Positions 55,185-63,057 of a DNA stretch of 64,000 bases are shown in pieces. Within the stretch, counting starts at the first letter, position 1. Every line of letters begins with the position of its first letter. The stretch spans positions 22,153 through 86,152 of the forward strand of contig NZ_LXYI01000028.1 in assembly GCF_001650875.1 (NCBI RefSeq), written 5' to 3'. The notes beneath the pieces were generated by a model, which saw nothing but the letters and a program-made list of their open reading frames with translations, did not search any database and had not been told where the DNA came from. The position numbers and the translations under genes are program-made. The DNA is from Sulfitobacter sp. EhC04 (lineage in GTDB: Bacteria; Pseudomonadota; Alphaproteobacteria; Rhodobacterales; Rhodobacteraceae).

Positions 55185-55804
55185 GATTCTGCCCTCTCGG
55201 TTCTGTTCTGCATCGCGCGCCTTATCTTCGGCACGGCGAATTCGCGTGGTTCGTGATAGTCGATGGTGGTGACGAAGCGACCTGTTGCATCGAACAAGAA
55301 AACACCCGCCGTGTGGTTCATCGTATATTCGCCGTTTTCCCCCTCAACCTTCTCATAGGTGACACGGAAACAGTCGGCGATGGCGGCGATCTGGTTGGGC
55401 GGGCCCGTCCATCCCTGAATCTGCGGATGGAAATACGAGACATACTCGGCCATGGTCTCGACCGTGTCGCGGTCCGGATCTACGGTGATGAAAACGGTAT
55501 TCAGGTCTTCGGCGTCCGGCCCAATCTCGTCGAGCCATCCGGAAATGTCCGAGAGGGTCGTCGGGCAAACGTCGGGGCAATAGGTGAATCCGAAGAAGAC
55601 CAGACTCGGCTCGCCGATGAGGGTTTCCGGGCCGACATCCCGACCATCCTGATCCGTCAGGCTGAATTCCATAGCAGTCAGCGGTAGAGACCGCTTGCCC
55701 GGCGCGGCGTCAGCGCCAGGCCCATCCACCTGCCACCAGCCGACAAACAGGGCGGCAAAGACCGCCGCCGCCCCGATCGCTGCGATTTTGGCCACCCTCA
55801 TCAT
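55181..55804 (-). CDS. SCO1/SenC family protein (copy 2)
   Basis: 207 residues, N-terminal membrane anchor (5-25) and thioredoxin-like SCO domain with Cys76 and Cys80 (FGFTYCPDVCPTTL) and His in YTMNHTAGVFLFD. It is a copper chaperone or thiol reductase for periplasmic targets. It overlaps the M23 gene by 4 bases. It resembles the third copy (57414) more than the first (22943). Confidence 0.93.
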   Translation of the reverse strand: MMRVAKIAAIGAAAVFAALFVGWWQVDGPGADAAPGKRSLPLTAMEFSLTDQDGRDVGPETLIGEPSLVFFGFTYCPDVCPTTLSDISGWLDEIGPDAEDLNTVFITVDPDRDTVETMAEYVSYFHPQIQGWTGPPNQIAAIADCFRVTYEKVEGENGEYTMNHTAGVFLFDATGRFVTTIDYHEPREFAVPKIRRAMQNRTERAES

Positions 55805-55812
55805 CAGCCGGA

Positions 55813-56295
55813 TCAGCCTTCGGGGCCGCGTGCGCCGATGCCAAGGACCGGGACGGTGATTTCAAGCTCTGTTCCATCGGAAAAGAGCAGGGTCAGCGGA
55901 AAGGTCTCCCCCTCGACGAGCGGAGATTGCAGTTGCATGAGCATGGCGTGATATCCGCCGGGTTCAAGGGCGAACATACCCCCGGGCGGGATCACGATAT
56001 CGTCCGCCGGAGCCATGCTGCTGACGCCGTCAGAATTGGTTCTGGTTTCGTGGATCGAAGCCATGCCGGAGATCTCCGCGCGAAGACCGATAAGGGAGAT
56101 CGGATCGCTGCCCTCGTTCCGAACGGTCAGATAGGCCCCGCCGGGCCGCGACATTCCAAGGCTCGCGCGCGCCCAGGGGCTCTCGACCACAATCGATGCG
56201 TTCTCTGACAACTGCTGCGCTGAGGATGCCATTGGCAAGCCCATCAGAAGGGCGACAGACAGGCTCTGGATTGCCTTTGCGAAGGTTTTGAACAC
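55813..56295 (-). CDS. PCu(A)C-type periplasmic copper chaperone
   Basis: 160 residues, GTG start with AGGAG 8 bases upstream. Signal peptide 1-27 (ending ASSAQQ). The copper motif has His82 (SIHETRTNSDG), Met94 (SSMAPADD), His116 and Met118 (GYHAMLMQL), as in PCuAC/DUF461. It carries Cu(I) to SCO or cytochrome oxidase; its two neighbours in the operon are SCO and a DsbA-like protein. The long upstream reading frame is only a shadow of the neighbouring gene. Confidence 0.9.
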   Translation of the reverse strand: MFKTFAKAIQSLSVALLMGLPMASSAQQLSENASIVVESPWARASLGMSRPGGAYLTVRNEGSDPISLIGLRAEISGMASIHETRTNSDGVSSMAPADDIVIPPGGMFALEPGGYHAMLMQLQSPLVEGETFPLTLLFSDGTELEITVPVLGIGARGPEG

Positions 56296-56314
56296 GTTGG
56301 GTCTCCTGTTCGTT

Positions 56315-56977
56315 CTAGTTTGTTGCCGCAGCCTCGACTTCGGCTTGGACGAGCGACAAGAGCTGCTCCGCACTGAACTCTGGCAAAGGCTTACCGTTGA
56401 CGAAGAACGTCGGTGTGCCCTGAATTCCGACAGCTTCGACGTCGGCCCGGTCCTGATTGAGGACGCCGACGATGCTGGGTGACATGATCTGATTTGCGGC
56501 GGCTTCTGTGTCCAAGCCCGCCGCTCCGGCGATCTCCATGATGCGCTCCGCTGCCGGAGCGCCGTGAGAGGCCCAGGCGGGCTGATTTTCAAGCAGCGCT
56601 TCCAGCACGGGAACAAAAACGTCCTGCAACCGGGCCGCTTCCAGCACCTTGATTGCCAGCTCGGACCCCTCGCCGTGGAACGGAGTGTAGCGCATGACGA
56701 CGCGCACATCGTCGGGGTATTGCGTCAGTATCTGCTTCACGATGGGATGGAAGGCGCGGCAGGCCTCGCAGGCCGGGTCGAAGAACTCCACGATGGTCAC
56801 TGGCGCATCCTCACGCCCGAGTATGGGAGAATAGGACCGAACAAGACGATCCTGTTGTTCCAGCGGAGCGGCTGTCGCCACCGGGGTCGGATCGGGGCGC
56901 GATACGAACCAGACACCAGCCACGAAAACGGCCAGTACCAGAGTGAGTGTCGCGAGCAGAAGTGTCTTTCGGTTCAT
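56315..56977 (-). CDS. DsbA-like thiol:disulfide oxidoreductase
   Basis: 220 residues, N-terminal anchor (5-26), thioredoxin fold with Cys70 and Cys73 (FFDPACEACRAFHP), helical insert, and cis-proline in GIQGTPTFFVNGKPLPE. It resembles the DsbA/DSBA-like proteins paired with DsbB, which oxidise thiols in the periplasm. The next gene upstream encodes DsbB with a 4-base overlap. Confidence 0.9.
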   Translation of the reverse strand: MNRKTLLLATLTLVLAVFVAGVWFVSRPDPTPVATAAPLEQQDRLVRSYSPILGREDAPVTIVEFFDPACEACRAFHPIVKQILTQYPDDVRVVMRYTPFHGEGSELAIKVLEAARLQDVFVPVLEALLENQPAWASHGAPAAERIMEIAGAAGLDTEAAANQIMSPSIVGVLNQDRADVEAVGIQGTPTFFVNGKPLPEFSAEQLLSLVQAEVEAAATN

Positions 56978-57417
56978 ATTGATATCCGTCGAAGTTGAAT
57001 GAGAAGGACAAGGATTGCCCCGAACGTCAGCAGGGAGAGCAGAGGGATTGGCAGGCCAAGGATCAGCATCGCGTCATCGGTGCAGGATGGCCCGGACGCC
57101 GTGCAGGGGACGATCGGCGCCGGCACGATCCCTGCGTAAAGCAGGGAATGGTAAAGGGCGACGGCACCACCCAGAACCGCGAGCGGCGCGGCATAGCGCC
57201 AGATCGAGAGGTCGGCGCGCCACGCCGCCACCCCGAGGATGATCGCGAGCGGAAACATGAAGGCACGCTGGAACCAGCACAGATTGCAGGGGGTCTGCCC
57301 CAGAACCTCTCCGATGAAGAGCACGGCAAGCGACGCGGACAAGGCGACGAACCATGCCGCGAAGAGGAAAGCCACCGGGCTCGCGGCGCTTGGCGTTGCG
57401 TCTGGGCTAGCTGTCAC
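56974..57417 (-). CDS. dsbB: Disulfide bond formation protein B
   Basis: 147 residues, four membrane helices. Redox pairs Cys44/Cys47 (TPCNLCWFQR) and Cys105/Cys112 (VPCTASGPSC). It reoxidises the DsbA-like protein and passes electrons to quinone. Overlaps its neighbours by 4 bases at both ends. Confidence 0.93.
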   Translation of the reverse strand: MTASPDATPSAASPVAFLFAAWFVALSASLAVLFIGEVLGQTPCNLCWFQRAFMFPLAIILGVAAWRADLSIWRYAAPLAVLGGAVALYHSLLYAGIVPAPIVPCTASGPSCTDDAMLILGLPIPLLSLLTFGAILVLLIQLRRISI

Positions 57418-58022
57418 GCGCCGATCCTTTCGCGAAGATCAGTAACGATCAGTCCGGGTTCCTCGTCGTATTCGTAGATGCGGACAAATTCGCTTTCCGG
57501 ATCGAAGAGAAGGAAGGACGACGTATGCCCCATCGTATAGCCGTCGGGCGCCGAGGCTTCCTCGATCTTCTGGTAGTAGATCTTGAAGGTCTCGGCAGTG
57601 CGTTCGATTTGGTCCGGCGGTCCGCTCAACCCAAGGATCCCCTGACCAAACTGGGGAACGTAGTTGGCCAGAGCACTTGGCGTATCCCTTTCCGGGTCAA
57701 CCGTGATGAACAGGGGCTGGACGGCGGAATTTTGGGTGCCGAGCTCGTCCATGACCTGCGCGATGGTTGCGAGCCCCATGGGACACACGTCGGGGCAGTT
57801 CGCAAATCCGAAAAAGACGAGCATCCAGCGCCCTCGGAAATCCTCGTCGGTCTGCACCATACCGGTATGGTCCGTCAGCTCAAAATCCGCAGTGAAACTC
57901 TCGGCCTCAGGATCAACACGCGCGGCGACCGGTCCCTGATTGCGTTCAGTCATCCAAAGCGTGGCTGACACCGCCGCAGCGACAACCACTGCCGACCAGA
58001 GAACTATCCGGACCTTCTTCAT
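57414..58022 (-). CDS. SCO1/SenC family protein (copy 3)
   Basis: 202 residues, N-terminal anchor (5-24), Cys76 and Cys80 (FGFANCPDVCPMGL) and His in YTMGHTSSFLLFD. First gene of the 11-gene minus-strand operon, about 30 bases behind the start expected from MerR box 2. It may deliver copper to CuA sites or act in thiol repair. Confidence 0.93.
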   Translation of the reverse strand: MKKVRIVLWSAVVVAAAVSATLWMTERNQGPVAARVDPEAESFTADFELTDHTGMVQTDEDFRGRWMLVFFGFANCPDVCPMGLATIAQVMDELGTQNSAVQPLFITVDPERDTPSALANYVPQFGQGILGLSGPPDQIERTAETFKIYYQKIEEASAPDGYTMGHTSSFLLFDPESEFVRIYEYDEEPGLIVTDLRERIGA

Positions 58023-58059
58023 TGCTTGCGCTACCCACCTGTTCAGTTTGTCTGTGCGC

Positions 58060-58090
58060 GGGATACAAGCTACAGCAGATAGAGGTTCAA
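58060..58090 (-). promoter_or_regulatory. MerR box 2 (promoter of the 11-gene envelope operon)
   Basis: Minus strand: -35 TTGAAC, 19-base spacer CTCTATCTGCTGTAGCTTG, -10 TATCCC. Same layout as the other five sites. It lies between the MerR gene and the SCO gene, reading toward the latter. Confidence 0.82.
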
Positions 58091-58170
58091 GCGAAAAGTT
58101 ACTTTTTGTTGTCCGAAGTCACGCCAAAGTGAAACCTTTGTCTTTTCAATGGAGTTGTCTCTTCAGTAAG

Positions 58171-58185
58171 CTACAGTCTTTGTAG
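58171..58185. promoter_or_regulatory. MerR-type dyad before the merR gene
   Basis: CTACAGTCTTTGTAG lies 16 bases before the regulator ATG. The flanking hexamers are poor (AGTAAG at -35, AAGGAT at -10), and the site covers the region next to the ribosome site, so it fits self-repression better than activation. Confidence 0.6.
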
Positions 58186-58200
58186 ATTGAAGGATCGCAC

Positions 58201-58629
58201 ATGCTGGCAATTGGAACACTCTCGCGGAGAACCGGAACCAAGGTTCAGACGATCCGCTACTACGAAGAAATCGGTTTGATGAACGAGGCCGGAAGGACCG
58301 CAGGCGGCCAGCGCCGTTACTTTGAAAAGGACCTCGACCGGCTGGCTTTCATCCGGCACTCACGCCAGCTCGGATTTTCGCTCGACTCCATCCGGGAGCT
58401 GCTGGACCTCTCGGACAACCCGTCCCAATCCTGCGCGGAGGCGGATTCGATCGCGCGTCGGCAACTCCACCAAGTCGAACAGCGGATCAAGCGTCTGCAA
58501 GCGCTTAAGAAGGAATTGAAACGCATGGTCGCCGAATGCGACGGTGACAGCGTTGCGGAGTGCAAGGTTCTGGAGGTCCTTCGAGACCATGCGGAATGTC
58601 TGACCGAGCACGACGAGATTGGGGCTTGA
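58201..58629 (+). CDS. MerR-family divalent-metal regulator (CadR/ZntR/PbrR-like)
   Basis: 142 residues. MerR winged helix ([20 protein letters not shown]), dimer helix, and metal-ligand cysteines Cys78 (SQSCAEAD), Cys113 and Cys121 ([14 protein letters not shown]); a further Cys133. Cys at position 78 marks divalent (+2) sensors as opposed to CueR. Six promoters with the same 19-base-spaced dyad lie around it. It is probably activated by Zn, Cd or Pb. Its stop overlaps the ynfA-like gene. Confidence 0.9.
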   Translation: MLAIGTLSRRTGTKVQTIRYYEEIGLMNEAGRTAGGQRRYFEKDLDRLAFIRHSRQLGFSLDSIRELLDLSDNPSQSCAEADSIARRQLHQVEQRIKRLQALKKELKRMVAECDGDSVAECKVLEVLRDHAECLTEHDEIGA

Positions 58630-58952
58630 ACGTCGCAATTGCCTATCCGCTAGCTGCTGTCGCAGAGATCAGCGGGTGTTTCGCTATCTGGGCGTGGTGG
58701 CGTCTTGGGGCATCACCGCTCTGGCTCGCACCCGGCATATTCGCGCTCGCGCTTTTCGGCTGGTTGCTGGCGCAGGTCGAAACCAGCGCAGCGGGCTGCG
58801 CTTTCGCAGCCTACGGCGGCATCTACATCGGGGCCTCCATGCTCTGGATGTGGTTCGTCGAGGGCCAGCGACCTGACAGATGGGACTTCATAGGGACGTC
58901 TATCTGTTTGATCGGTGCCGCGATTATTCTTTCGGTGCCGAGAGAGACGTAG
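58626..58952 (+). CDS. YnfA/UPF0060 family membrane protein
   Basis: 108 residues, four membrane helices. [51 protein letters not shown] and [16 protein letters not shown] are the UPF0060 pattern and the length is typical. No ATG fits; a TTG at 58626 overlapping the merR stop (TTGA) gives the normal N-terminus. UPF0060 proteins are small multidrug-transporter-like and often travel with metal-resistance regulators. Probably coupled to merR. Confidence 0.85.
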   Translation: MNVAIAYPLAAVAEISGCFAIWAWWRLGASPLWLAPGIFALALFGWLLAQVETSAAGCAFAAYGGIYIGASMLWMWFVEGQRPDRWDFIGTSICLIGAAIILSVPRET

Positions 58953-58962
58953 ATAAATTCTC

Positions 58963-58993
58963 TTGGATCTACAGTCGCTAGAGGTTCTATATA
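58963..58993 (+). promoter_or_regulatory. MerR box 3 (promoter of the CDF-like gene)
   Basis: -35 TTGGAT, 19-base spacer CTACAGTCGCTAGAGGTTC, -10 TATATA. It lies 72 bases upstream of the start at 59066. Confidence 0.82.
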
Positions 58994-59065
58994 TCTTTTT
59001 GATAGCGGCATCCGAAGAGGGCGTTTCTGCCCCCTTTCTTAGAAATCGGAAGGTTTGCCAGTTCG

Positions 59066-59683
59066 ATGGTCGAAAGCGAATTCAGCGGGAAGAATGAAAA
59101 AGAGCGCCAGACGCTCTGGATTGTTCTCGGTCTCAATCTCGCAATCGCTGCGGGGTTCTTCGCCACGGGAGCTATCGGCGATTCCAGCGCCCTGATCGCC
59201 AATGGTCTCGACAACACATCCGACAGCCTCGTCTATGGCATCAGCCTACTGGCCTTGTCCCGGTCGTCGAAGTGGAAGCGGGGTGCCGCGAACGTATCCG
59301 GCGGATTGCTTCTGATCTTTGCGGTTGGCATTCTGATTGACGCTTGGCGGCGCTATGTCGGCGGTTCCGAACCGCTCGGAACTCTGATGATCGCAATGTC
59401 GCTGATCGCTGCGGTCGTCAACCTCGCCTGCATCTGGCTGCTCGGGCGACTGAAGGAACCGGACGTGAACATCCGGGCCGCCAACACCTTCAGCCTCAAC
59501 GATTTCGCATCGAACGGCGGCATCCTGATCGCGGGCGGTCTCGTTTGGTGGTTGGGCAGCAACTGGCCCGACCTCGTTGTCGGGGTCGCGGTGGCTGGCA
59601 TCGCGGCGTGGGGCGGCATAGGCATCCTGCGGGACGCGCATGACGAGCATCACAAGGCAGTTCACAATCACCAACCAGAATAG
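59066..59683 (+). CDS. CDF-like cation transporter
   Basis: 205 residues with about six membrane helices (LWIVLGLNLAIAAGFFATGAI onward). Helix 2 shows GLDNTSDSL and helix 5 NDFASNGGI in place of the classical HxxxD/DxxxD, and there is no cytoplasmic C-terminal domain, so this is a shorter, divergent member. The C-terminus is His-rich (DAHDEHHKAVHNHQ). Its metal is unknown; the promoter suggests the same divalent metal as the ATPase. Confidence 0.85.
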   Translation: MVESEFSGKNEKERQTLWIVLGLNLAIAAGFFATGAIGDSSALIANGLDNTSDSLVYGISLLALSRSSKWKRGAANVSGGLLLIFAVGILIDAWRRYVGGSEPLGTLMIAMSLIAAVVNLACIWLLGRLKEPDVNIRAANTFSLNDFASNGGILIAGGLVWWLGSNWPDLVVGVAVAGIAAWGGIGILRDAHDEHHKAVHNHQPE

Positions 59684-59709
59684 TCTCTCGCGTCGCGACA
59701 AGATAAAGG

Positions 59710-59740
59710 TTGAAGCTACAGTGACTGTAGAAACTATCAT
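59710..59740 (+). promoter_or_regulatory. MerR box 4 (promoter of the transglutaminase-like gene)
   Basis: -35 TTGAAG, 19-base spacer CTACAGTGACTGTAGAAAC, -10 TATCAT. The dyad CTACAGTGACTGTAG is perfect around its central base. Confidence 0.88.
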
Positions 59741-59769
59741 CTCTGTATAGTTGATTCTAGGAAACGCTC

Positions 59770-60540
59770 ATGACCCCTGTTGACCCGCTGCTTTCGTCGA
59801 CGCCACTCTTGGATTTCAGGCATCCTTCACTTGCCGCTCTGATCGCCGACCGGGGGTGGGGAACCTTGCCGTTGCATGATCGAATTGGTGCAATCTACGA
59901 CTTCGTGCGAAACGAGATCGACTTTGGCTATAACCGCGCCGACGACATTCCTGCCTCTGAAGTACTCGACGACAGGTATGGACAATGCAACACGAAGGGA
60001 ACGCTGCTGATGGCGCTTCTACGCGCTGTCGGCGTAAGATGCCGCTTGCACGGCTTCACAATCCACAAAGCGTTGCAACGGGGCGTCGTGCCTGAACTGA
60101 TCTATCCGATCGCACCCGCAGAAATCCTCCACTCATGGATCGAGGTCGAGACCGAGGCAGGATGGGTCGATCTTGAGGGCTTCATCCTCGACACACCCTT
60201 CCTGTTGGCCCTGCAGCGGTCGTTTCCCGAGACACGGTCCCTATGCGGCTACGGTGCCGGGACCGACTGCTTGAGCGCACCGCCAGTCGGATGGACGGGG
60301 GAGAGTACATATATCCAGAAGACCGGCATCGCCCGCGATTTTGGAACATTCGATAATCCTGACATGTTTTATGAGCACCATCGTCAGGCGTTTGGCCCCC
60401 TGCGCGACTGGATCTATCGGCACCTCATTCGCCATTGGATGAATGCCCGCGTCAGGGCGATCCGCGCTGGTCGTTTGCCAAGCGTTCCAGGGCTCAGCCG
60501 GCCAAACCACGGCCATGAGGAGGCTTCTCGTGCCGCATGA
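59770..60540 (+). CDS. Transglutaminase-like cysteine-protease-fold protein
   Basis: 256 residues with no signal peptide. The transglutaminase-core triad is visible: Cys73 (DRYGQCNTKGTLLMALLRAVG), His121 (ILHSWIEVE) and Asp134 (GWVDLEGF). Members hydrolyse or transfer amide/peptide bonds, but this one has no known substrate. It lies behind a metal-responsive promoter and overlaps the CDF gene by 11 bases. No other family was recognised; a role in thiol-peptide or metallophore processing is speculation. Confidence 0.85.
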   Translation: MTPVDPLLSSTPLLDFRHPSLAALIADRGWGTLPLHDRIGAIYDFVRNEIDFGYNRADDIPASEVLDDRYGQCNTKGTLLMALLRAVGVRCRLHGFTIHKALQRGVVPELIYPIAPAEILHSWIEVETEAGWVDLEGFILDTPFLLALQRSFPETRSLCGYGAGTDCLSAPPVGWTGESTYIQKTGIARDFGTFDNPDMFYEHHRQAFGPLRDWIYRHLIRHWMNARVRAIRAGRLPSVPGLSRPNHGHEEASRAA

Positions 60541-61438
60541 TCATGCCCATATGGAGCCTAAAGAAGGCGACCGGCGGGTTGCCATTGCCATCTGGGCAAA
60601 CGGCCTCCTGACGGTCGCGCAGATTGTCGGCGGGATACTATTCGGCAGCCTCGCGCTGATCGCGGATGCCATCCACAACTTCTCCGACATGGCGTCGCTC
60701 GTCATCGCATTCGGCGCGCGCAAGATCGCGCGCCGCCCGGCCGATGCGAAAATGACCTTCGGATATGGCAGGGTCGAGATCGTCGCCGCGCTTATCAATT
60801 ATACCTCGCTGATCATCATCGGCCTTTATCTGGTCTATGAGGGCGCGATGCGGTTTGTTGATCCGCCCGAAGTCGCGGGTTGGACCGTGGTCATCCTGGG
60901 CAGTGTGGCGCTGTTCATCGATACCCTCACCGCGTGGCTGACCTATTCGATGCAGAAAGGCAGCGTGAACATCCGGGCGCTGTTCCTCCACAACCTCAGC
61001 GATGCGCTGGCGTCTGTGGCCGTGATCGTCGGTGGCGTTCTCATCCTTCTCTACGATGTCCGCTGAGTTGATCCGGCGATCACCATCGGGATTGCCGCCT
61101 ATATCCTCTGGCTCGCCTTCAGCGAGATCGGTGGCCCGATCCGCACCCTGATGTTGGGAAGCCCGCCCGATATCGACACGGACAAGGTTATCGCGGCCGT
61201 GGAGGACGTGGACGGAGTCGAGGAAGTTCATCACGCACATTTCTGGCAGATGCAGGAGCATCGTGCGGCGCTCGATACCCACGTCGTAATCGCCGAGGAC
61301 CGCTGGGATGACCTCGAAAACATCAAGACGGCAATCAAGACCCGCCTCGACGAGGAATTCGGGATCGACCACTCAACGCTGGAGTTTGAACGCTCAGCGA
61401 CCAAACATCGGGACGCACACAGGTATGGTCATGGGTGA
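60530..61438 (+). pseudogene. CzcD-like CDF exporter, interrupted by in-frame TGA
   Basis: GTG start with GAGGAGG 6 bases upstream. The 302-codon frame encodes a normal CDF protein (His-start PHDHAHMEP, HNFSD in helix 2, HNLSD in helix 5, C-terminal domain with EEVHHAHFWQMQEH) except for a TGA at 61064-61066 after residue 178 (LLYDVR*VDPAIT). Both sides are in the same frame and read well. A TGG-to-TGA change is the simplest cause. The C-terminal part would need a fresh start (ATG at 61151, no ribosome site). Confidence 0.8.
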
Positions 61439-61988
61439 CCTCAAAACCGTGGTTCTCGTGCTGGGTTGTGCGGCCAATCTGTTGCTGGTCGCGGGTATAC
61501 TCTGGTCCATGTTCCAACCGGAGCGACGAGTCTGGCCGCCGATTCACTCTACAGGAGCCCACAAGATTGTCGTCTGGGGACTTACGTGCGTCGGCTTCGG
61601 ATCTGCCATCGTTTTGGCCCTGCTAGAATGGGGTGAGCTCGACTTCCCATGGATCATACGTTGGGGTCTAGGGCTTTGTCTGATCGTTCTGGGCAATGCC
61701 GTTGTCTGGTCCGGTGTGATGCAACTTGGGATGGCGGCGACGAGTGGTGATGAAGGCGTTCTGCGGACCCGTGGCCTTTACCGGTTCTCCCGCAATCCTC
61801 AGTATGTGGCTGACATGGCGATCCTCATCGGGATCGGACTGCTCTCCGCCTCGATCCTCGCGTGGCCAGTGATTATCACCGGCGTTACTGCATTGGCACT
61901 CGCGCCCTTCGCTGAAGAGCGCTGGTTGATTGATCGCTACGGGGAAGCTTACCGAGGCTACCTCCGCACAACCCGCAGGTTTCTCTGA
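61431..61988 (+). CDS. ICMT/PEMT-like membrane methyltransferase
   Basis: 185 residues, about five membrane helices; the C-terminal region GLYRFSRNPQYVADMAILIGIGLL and AEERWLIDRYGEAYRGYLRTTRRFL are the isoprenylcysteine/phosphatidylethanolamine methyltransferase pattern for S-adenosylmethionine binding. The start is ATG 61431 (AGG upstream) or 61425, overlapping the CDF end. In bacteria such proteins are often beside CzcD-type genes; the substrate is unknown. Confidence 0.82.
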   Translation: MGDLKTVVLVLGCAANLLLVAGILWSMFQPERRVWPPIHSTGAHKIVVWGLTCVGFGSAIVLALLEWGELDFPWIIRWGLGLCLIVLGNAVVWSGVMQLGMAATSGDEGVLRTRGLYRFSRNPQYVADMAILIGIGLLSASILAWPVIITGVTALALAPFAEERWLIDRYGEAYRGYLRTTRRFL

Positions 61989-62033
61989 CAGCATAAGGAC
62001 AGCTGATCTCACGGCTTTGTGAGTGGCAGCCTG

Positions 62034-62064
62034 TTGAAGCTCTAGTGGGTGGAGGTCCGAGAAT
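62034..62064 (+). promoter_or_regulatory. MerR box 5 (promoter of L,D-transpeptidase 2)
   Basis: -35 TTGAAG, 19-base spacer CTCTAGTGGGTGGAGGTCC, -10 GAGAAT. The -10 is the weakest of the set but spacing and dyad are kept. Confidence 0.72.
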
Positions 62065-62093
62065 AGTCCAAACAGATAAAATTTGAGGTTTTC

Positions 62094-62687
62094 ATGATGA
62101 AACGAGCGAACGACATGTCAGTCACGCGCAGGGCTGCGCTCCTGGGGGCCGCCGCAAGCGGCTTGGTTCTCGGAACCGGCAGGGGAGTGGCACAGACAAA
62201 CGAGGGTCTGGCGACACCGGCGGTGCGAAGCAATATTTCCGGGTTTAGGGTTGCGTCCTGGCAAGATCATTTTGACAACCTGCGGAATGGCGCGATTCTC
62301 TGCGACATTGACTCCCGCGCGGTGCAGTTCTGGTCGGAAGACGAAAACGTCTACAAGCTTTACCCCTCCAGCGTCCCTCTTACGGAGGAGTTGACGCGGC
62401 GCGGTTACACCGAAATCGTTCGCAAGGTGGATGGCCCGAGCTGGCGACCTACGCCGTCGATGAAGGAGCGCAATCCCGAATGGCCGGATTTCGTTGGCCC
62501 TGGCCCCGACAATCCCCTTGGAACACACGCCCTTTATCTGTCATGGCAGTACTACCGCGTTCACGGCACAGGTGACACGCGCAAGATCGGTCGACAATCG
62601 TCGAACGGCTGCATCGGCCTCTACAACGAACATATCGAAGAGTTGTTTGGATTAGCCGAGGTTGGTACTCAGGTTAAGTTGTTCTAA
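62094..62687 (+). CDS. L,D-transpeptidase (YkuD family, 2; Tat-type signal)
   Basis: 197 residues. Tat-like signal TRRAALLGAAASG; YkuD domain with His157 (RVHGTGDTRKIG) and Cys173 (QSSNGCIGLYN). WRPTPSMKERNPEWPDF matches the same region of the third copy (HWQPTQNMIDRDPEL), so both belong to one subfamily of ErfK-type enzymes. It likely makes 3-3 peptidoglycan cross-links. Followed by a small lipoprotein 17 bases later. Confidence 0.92.
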   Translation: MMKRANDMSVTRRAALLGAAASGLVLGTGRGVAQTNEGLATPAVRSNISGFRVASWQDHFDNLRNGAILCDIDSRAVQFWSEDENVYKLYPSSVPLTEELTRRGYTEIVRKVDGPSWRPTPSMKERNPEWPDFVGPGPDNPLGTHALYLSWQYYRVHGTGDTRKIGRQSSNGCIGLYNEHIEELFGLAEVGTQVKLF

Positions 62688-62704
62688 GGGCGGAAATTTT
62701 AAAT

Positions 62705-62974
62705 ATGCGAATTCATCTTGGCTTACTTCTCCCAGCAGCGTTTTTGTTGGGAGCGTGTTCCGCTTCTATTCCTGGCGGGCCCGACACTGCACAAAACAGA
62801 CCACTGCCGGATGCAGTCGTCGCTATGGCCGCAACGGGTCAGGATCTTCAGTCCGCGCGCCTTTTGCCGGAAGACGGCTGCTACTGGTATCTGCACAACG
62901 GTCCCGTGGAAGTTACCCTGGTGCCGCTCCGAACCCCTCGCGGAAATCCGATTTGTACCGCGCCGGCGGCCTAG
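62705..62974 (+). CDS. Small lipoprotein
   Basis: 89 residues with lipobox LGAC (Cys18, LLPAAFLLGACS). The mature part is short (DGCYWYLHNGPVEVTLVPL) with two further cysteines (DGCYW and PICTAP). No family recognised. It follows LDT 2 in the same MerR-box transcript and may be a client of the LspA/Lnt pair. Confidence 0.72.
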   Translation: MRIHLGLLLPAAFLLGACSASIPGGPDTAQNRPLPDAVVAMAATGQDLQSARLLPEDGCYWYLHNGPVEVTLVPLRTPRGNPICTAPAA

Positions 62975-63057
62975 CGGGGTTCAGTAATCCGAAGTGCTCC
63001 CCGGCTAGGATAAACTCCCGTCACTTTCCCTGACCGATGGTGCTTTGGTACACGGCC

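Noticed and set aside
61064..61066. TGA as selenocysteine codon in the CDF gene
   Set aside because: The position is a variable loop, not a redox site, no SECIS-like hairpin was seen, and CDF proteins are not known selenoproteins. A nonsense mutation or sequencing error is simpler.
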